From positions 2,976,001-3,040,000 of the forward strand of contig NC_014931.1 in assembly GCF_000184745.1 (NCBI RefSeq): a DNA stretch of 64,000 bases, read 5' to 3'. The stretch's first letter is position 1. Each line of letters opens with the position of its first letter. This DNA comes from Variovorax paradoxus EPS. Lineage in GTDB: Bacteria; Pseudomonadota; Gammaproteobacteria; Burkholderiales; Burkholderiaceae_C. This document shows positions 63,929 to 64,000 of the stretch, in pieces. The notes under the pieces are model-generated. The model was not told where the DNA came from, did no database searches, and was given only the letters and a program-made list of their open reading frames with translations. The translations under genes were made by a program, and so were the position numbers.

Positions 63929-64000
63929 GCGTGACGCGGGCCTGCCACCACATGGGCATCAGCCGTCAGGCGTACTACCAGGGCCAGCACAGGGCCACCC
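63886..64000 (+). CDS. IS3-family transposase OrfB (partial, start only)
   Basis: The -1 frame reads LAQGLVQGLSVTRACHHMGI and SRQAYYQGQHRAT to the edge. The block ACxxxGISRQAYY is the usual opening of IS3 OrfB before the DDE catalytic core, which lies outside the window. A GTG at 63931 may also give separate OrfB. Confidence 0.8.

Larger units (their letters stand above)
63484..64000 (+). mobile_element. IS3-family insertion sequence, left part, cut by the window end
   Basis: Contains orfA at 63536 and the beginning of orfB, in overlapping frames with a -1 slippery site. The left end is estimated at about 63484, where TGACCCGTCCTGCCCAGCG begins; the exact terminal repeat cannot be confirmed because the right end lies beyond the window. 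It was inserted just after the binding-protein terminator, so it does not disrupt a gene here. Confidence 0.7.

Overview
The window is high-GC proteobacterial DNA. Gene content points to a beta-proteobacterium of the Comamonadaceae, most likely Variovorax or a close relative: a dapC-dapD-(pilU-like)-dapE-prmB run, lptG-lptF divergent from pepA-holC, a PE-LIG-POL LigD with two Ku proteins, archaic chaperone-usher pili, and GC-rich palindromic intergenic repeats. The genus is inferred from memory of families and gene order, not from a search.

Layout. 1-2.8 kb: the end of an unknown gene, then a secreted alginate-lyase-like lipoprotein whose carbohydrate-binding tail is cut off by an in-frame amber codon. 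3.0-7.1 kb (minus): a four-gene spore-coat-U/archaic chaperone-usher pilus operon. 7.5-10.7 kb (minus): a KaiC-like double ATPase followed by a hybrid histidine kinase. 10.9-17.0 kb: an accessory island of visibly lower GC. It has a tight minus-strand run of five small ORFs (11.7-12.9 kb) and, divergently, a perfect sigma-54 promoter driving a 1311-residue repeat protein with a 285-residue Asp-Ala tract and about nineteen 21-residue Gly/Leu repeats. 17.3-23 kb: a metallo-beta-lactamase-fold gene, a short-chain dehydrogenase relic, an HpnE-like oxidase, a DUF2231 protein, a decayed cyoB fragment and an orphan strong terminator. 23.2-29 kb: a non-homologous end-joining locus (ku, ligD, small ORF, second ku, MerR/TPR protein). 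29-32.7 kb: an aldo/keto reductase divergent from a LysR regulator, then a hipBA toxin-antitoxin pair with three evenly spaced palindromic operators. 32.9-36.6 kb: thioesterase, fasciclin protein, a LexA/CI-like repressor facing a small HTH protein, and small membrane proteins. 36.6-49.4 kb (minus): ABC-F ATPase, prmB, lysine biosynthesis (dapE, dapD, dapC), a PilU-like ATPase, a DUF3829 lipoprotein, a LysE exporter, argA and a soluble FtsH-like AAA+/M41 protease. 49.7-53.7 kb: hrpA with a repeat element read through in frame. 53.8-59.7 kb (minus): small membrane proteins, an aminotransferase, a CysB-type regulator, a CbiX-like protein and the LPS permease genes lptG/lptF. 59.7-63.4 kb (plus): pepA, holC, a small ORF and a branched-chain amino-acid binding protein. 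63.5-64.0 kb: the left part of an IS3-family element with a programmed -1 frameshift site.

How the parts work together. Core housekeeping (lysine/peptidoglycan precursors, LPS transport, arginine, replication clamp loader, RNA helicase) is interleaved with accessory modules. The strongest candidates for something little described are: the sigma-54-driven repeat protein beside the five-ORF mini-operon; the twin-Ku NHEJ cluster coupled to a MerR/TPR protein; the three-operator hip promoter; and the soluble AAA+/M41 fusion. No CRISPR array, tRNA or rRNA gene was seen.
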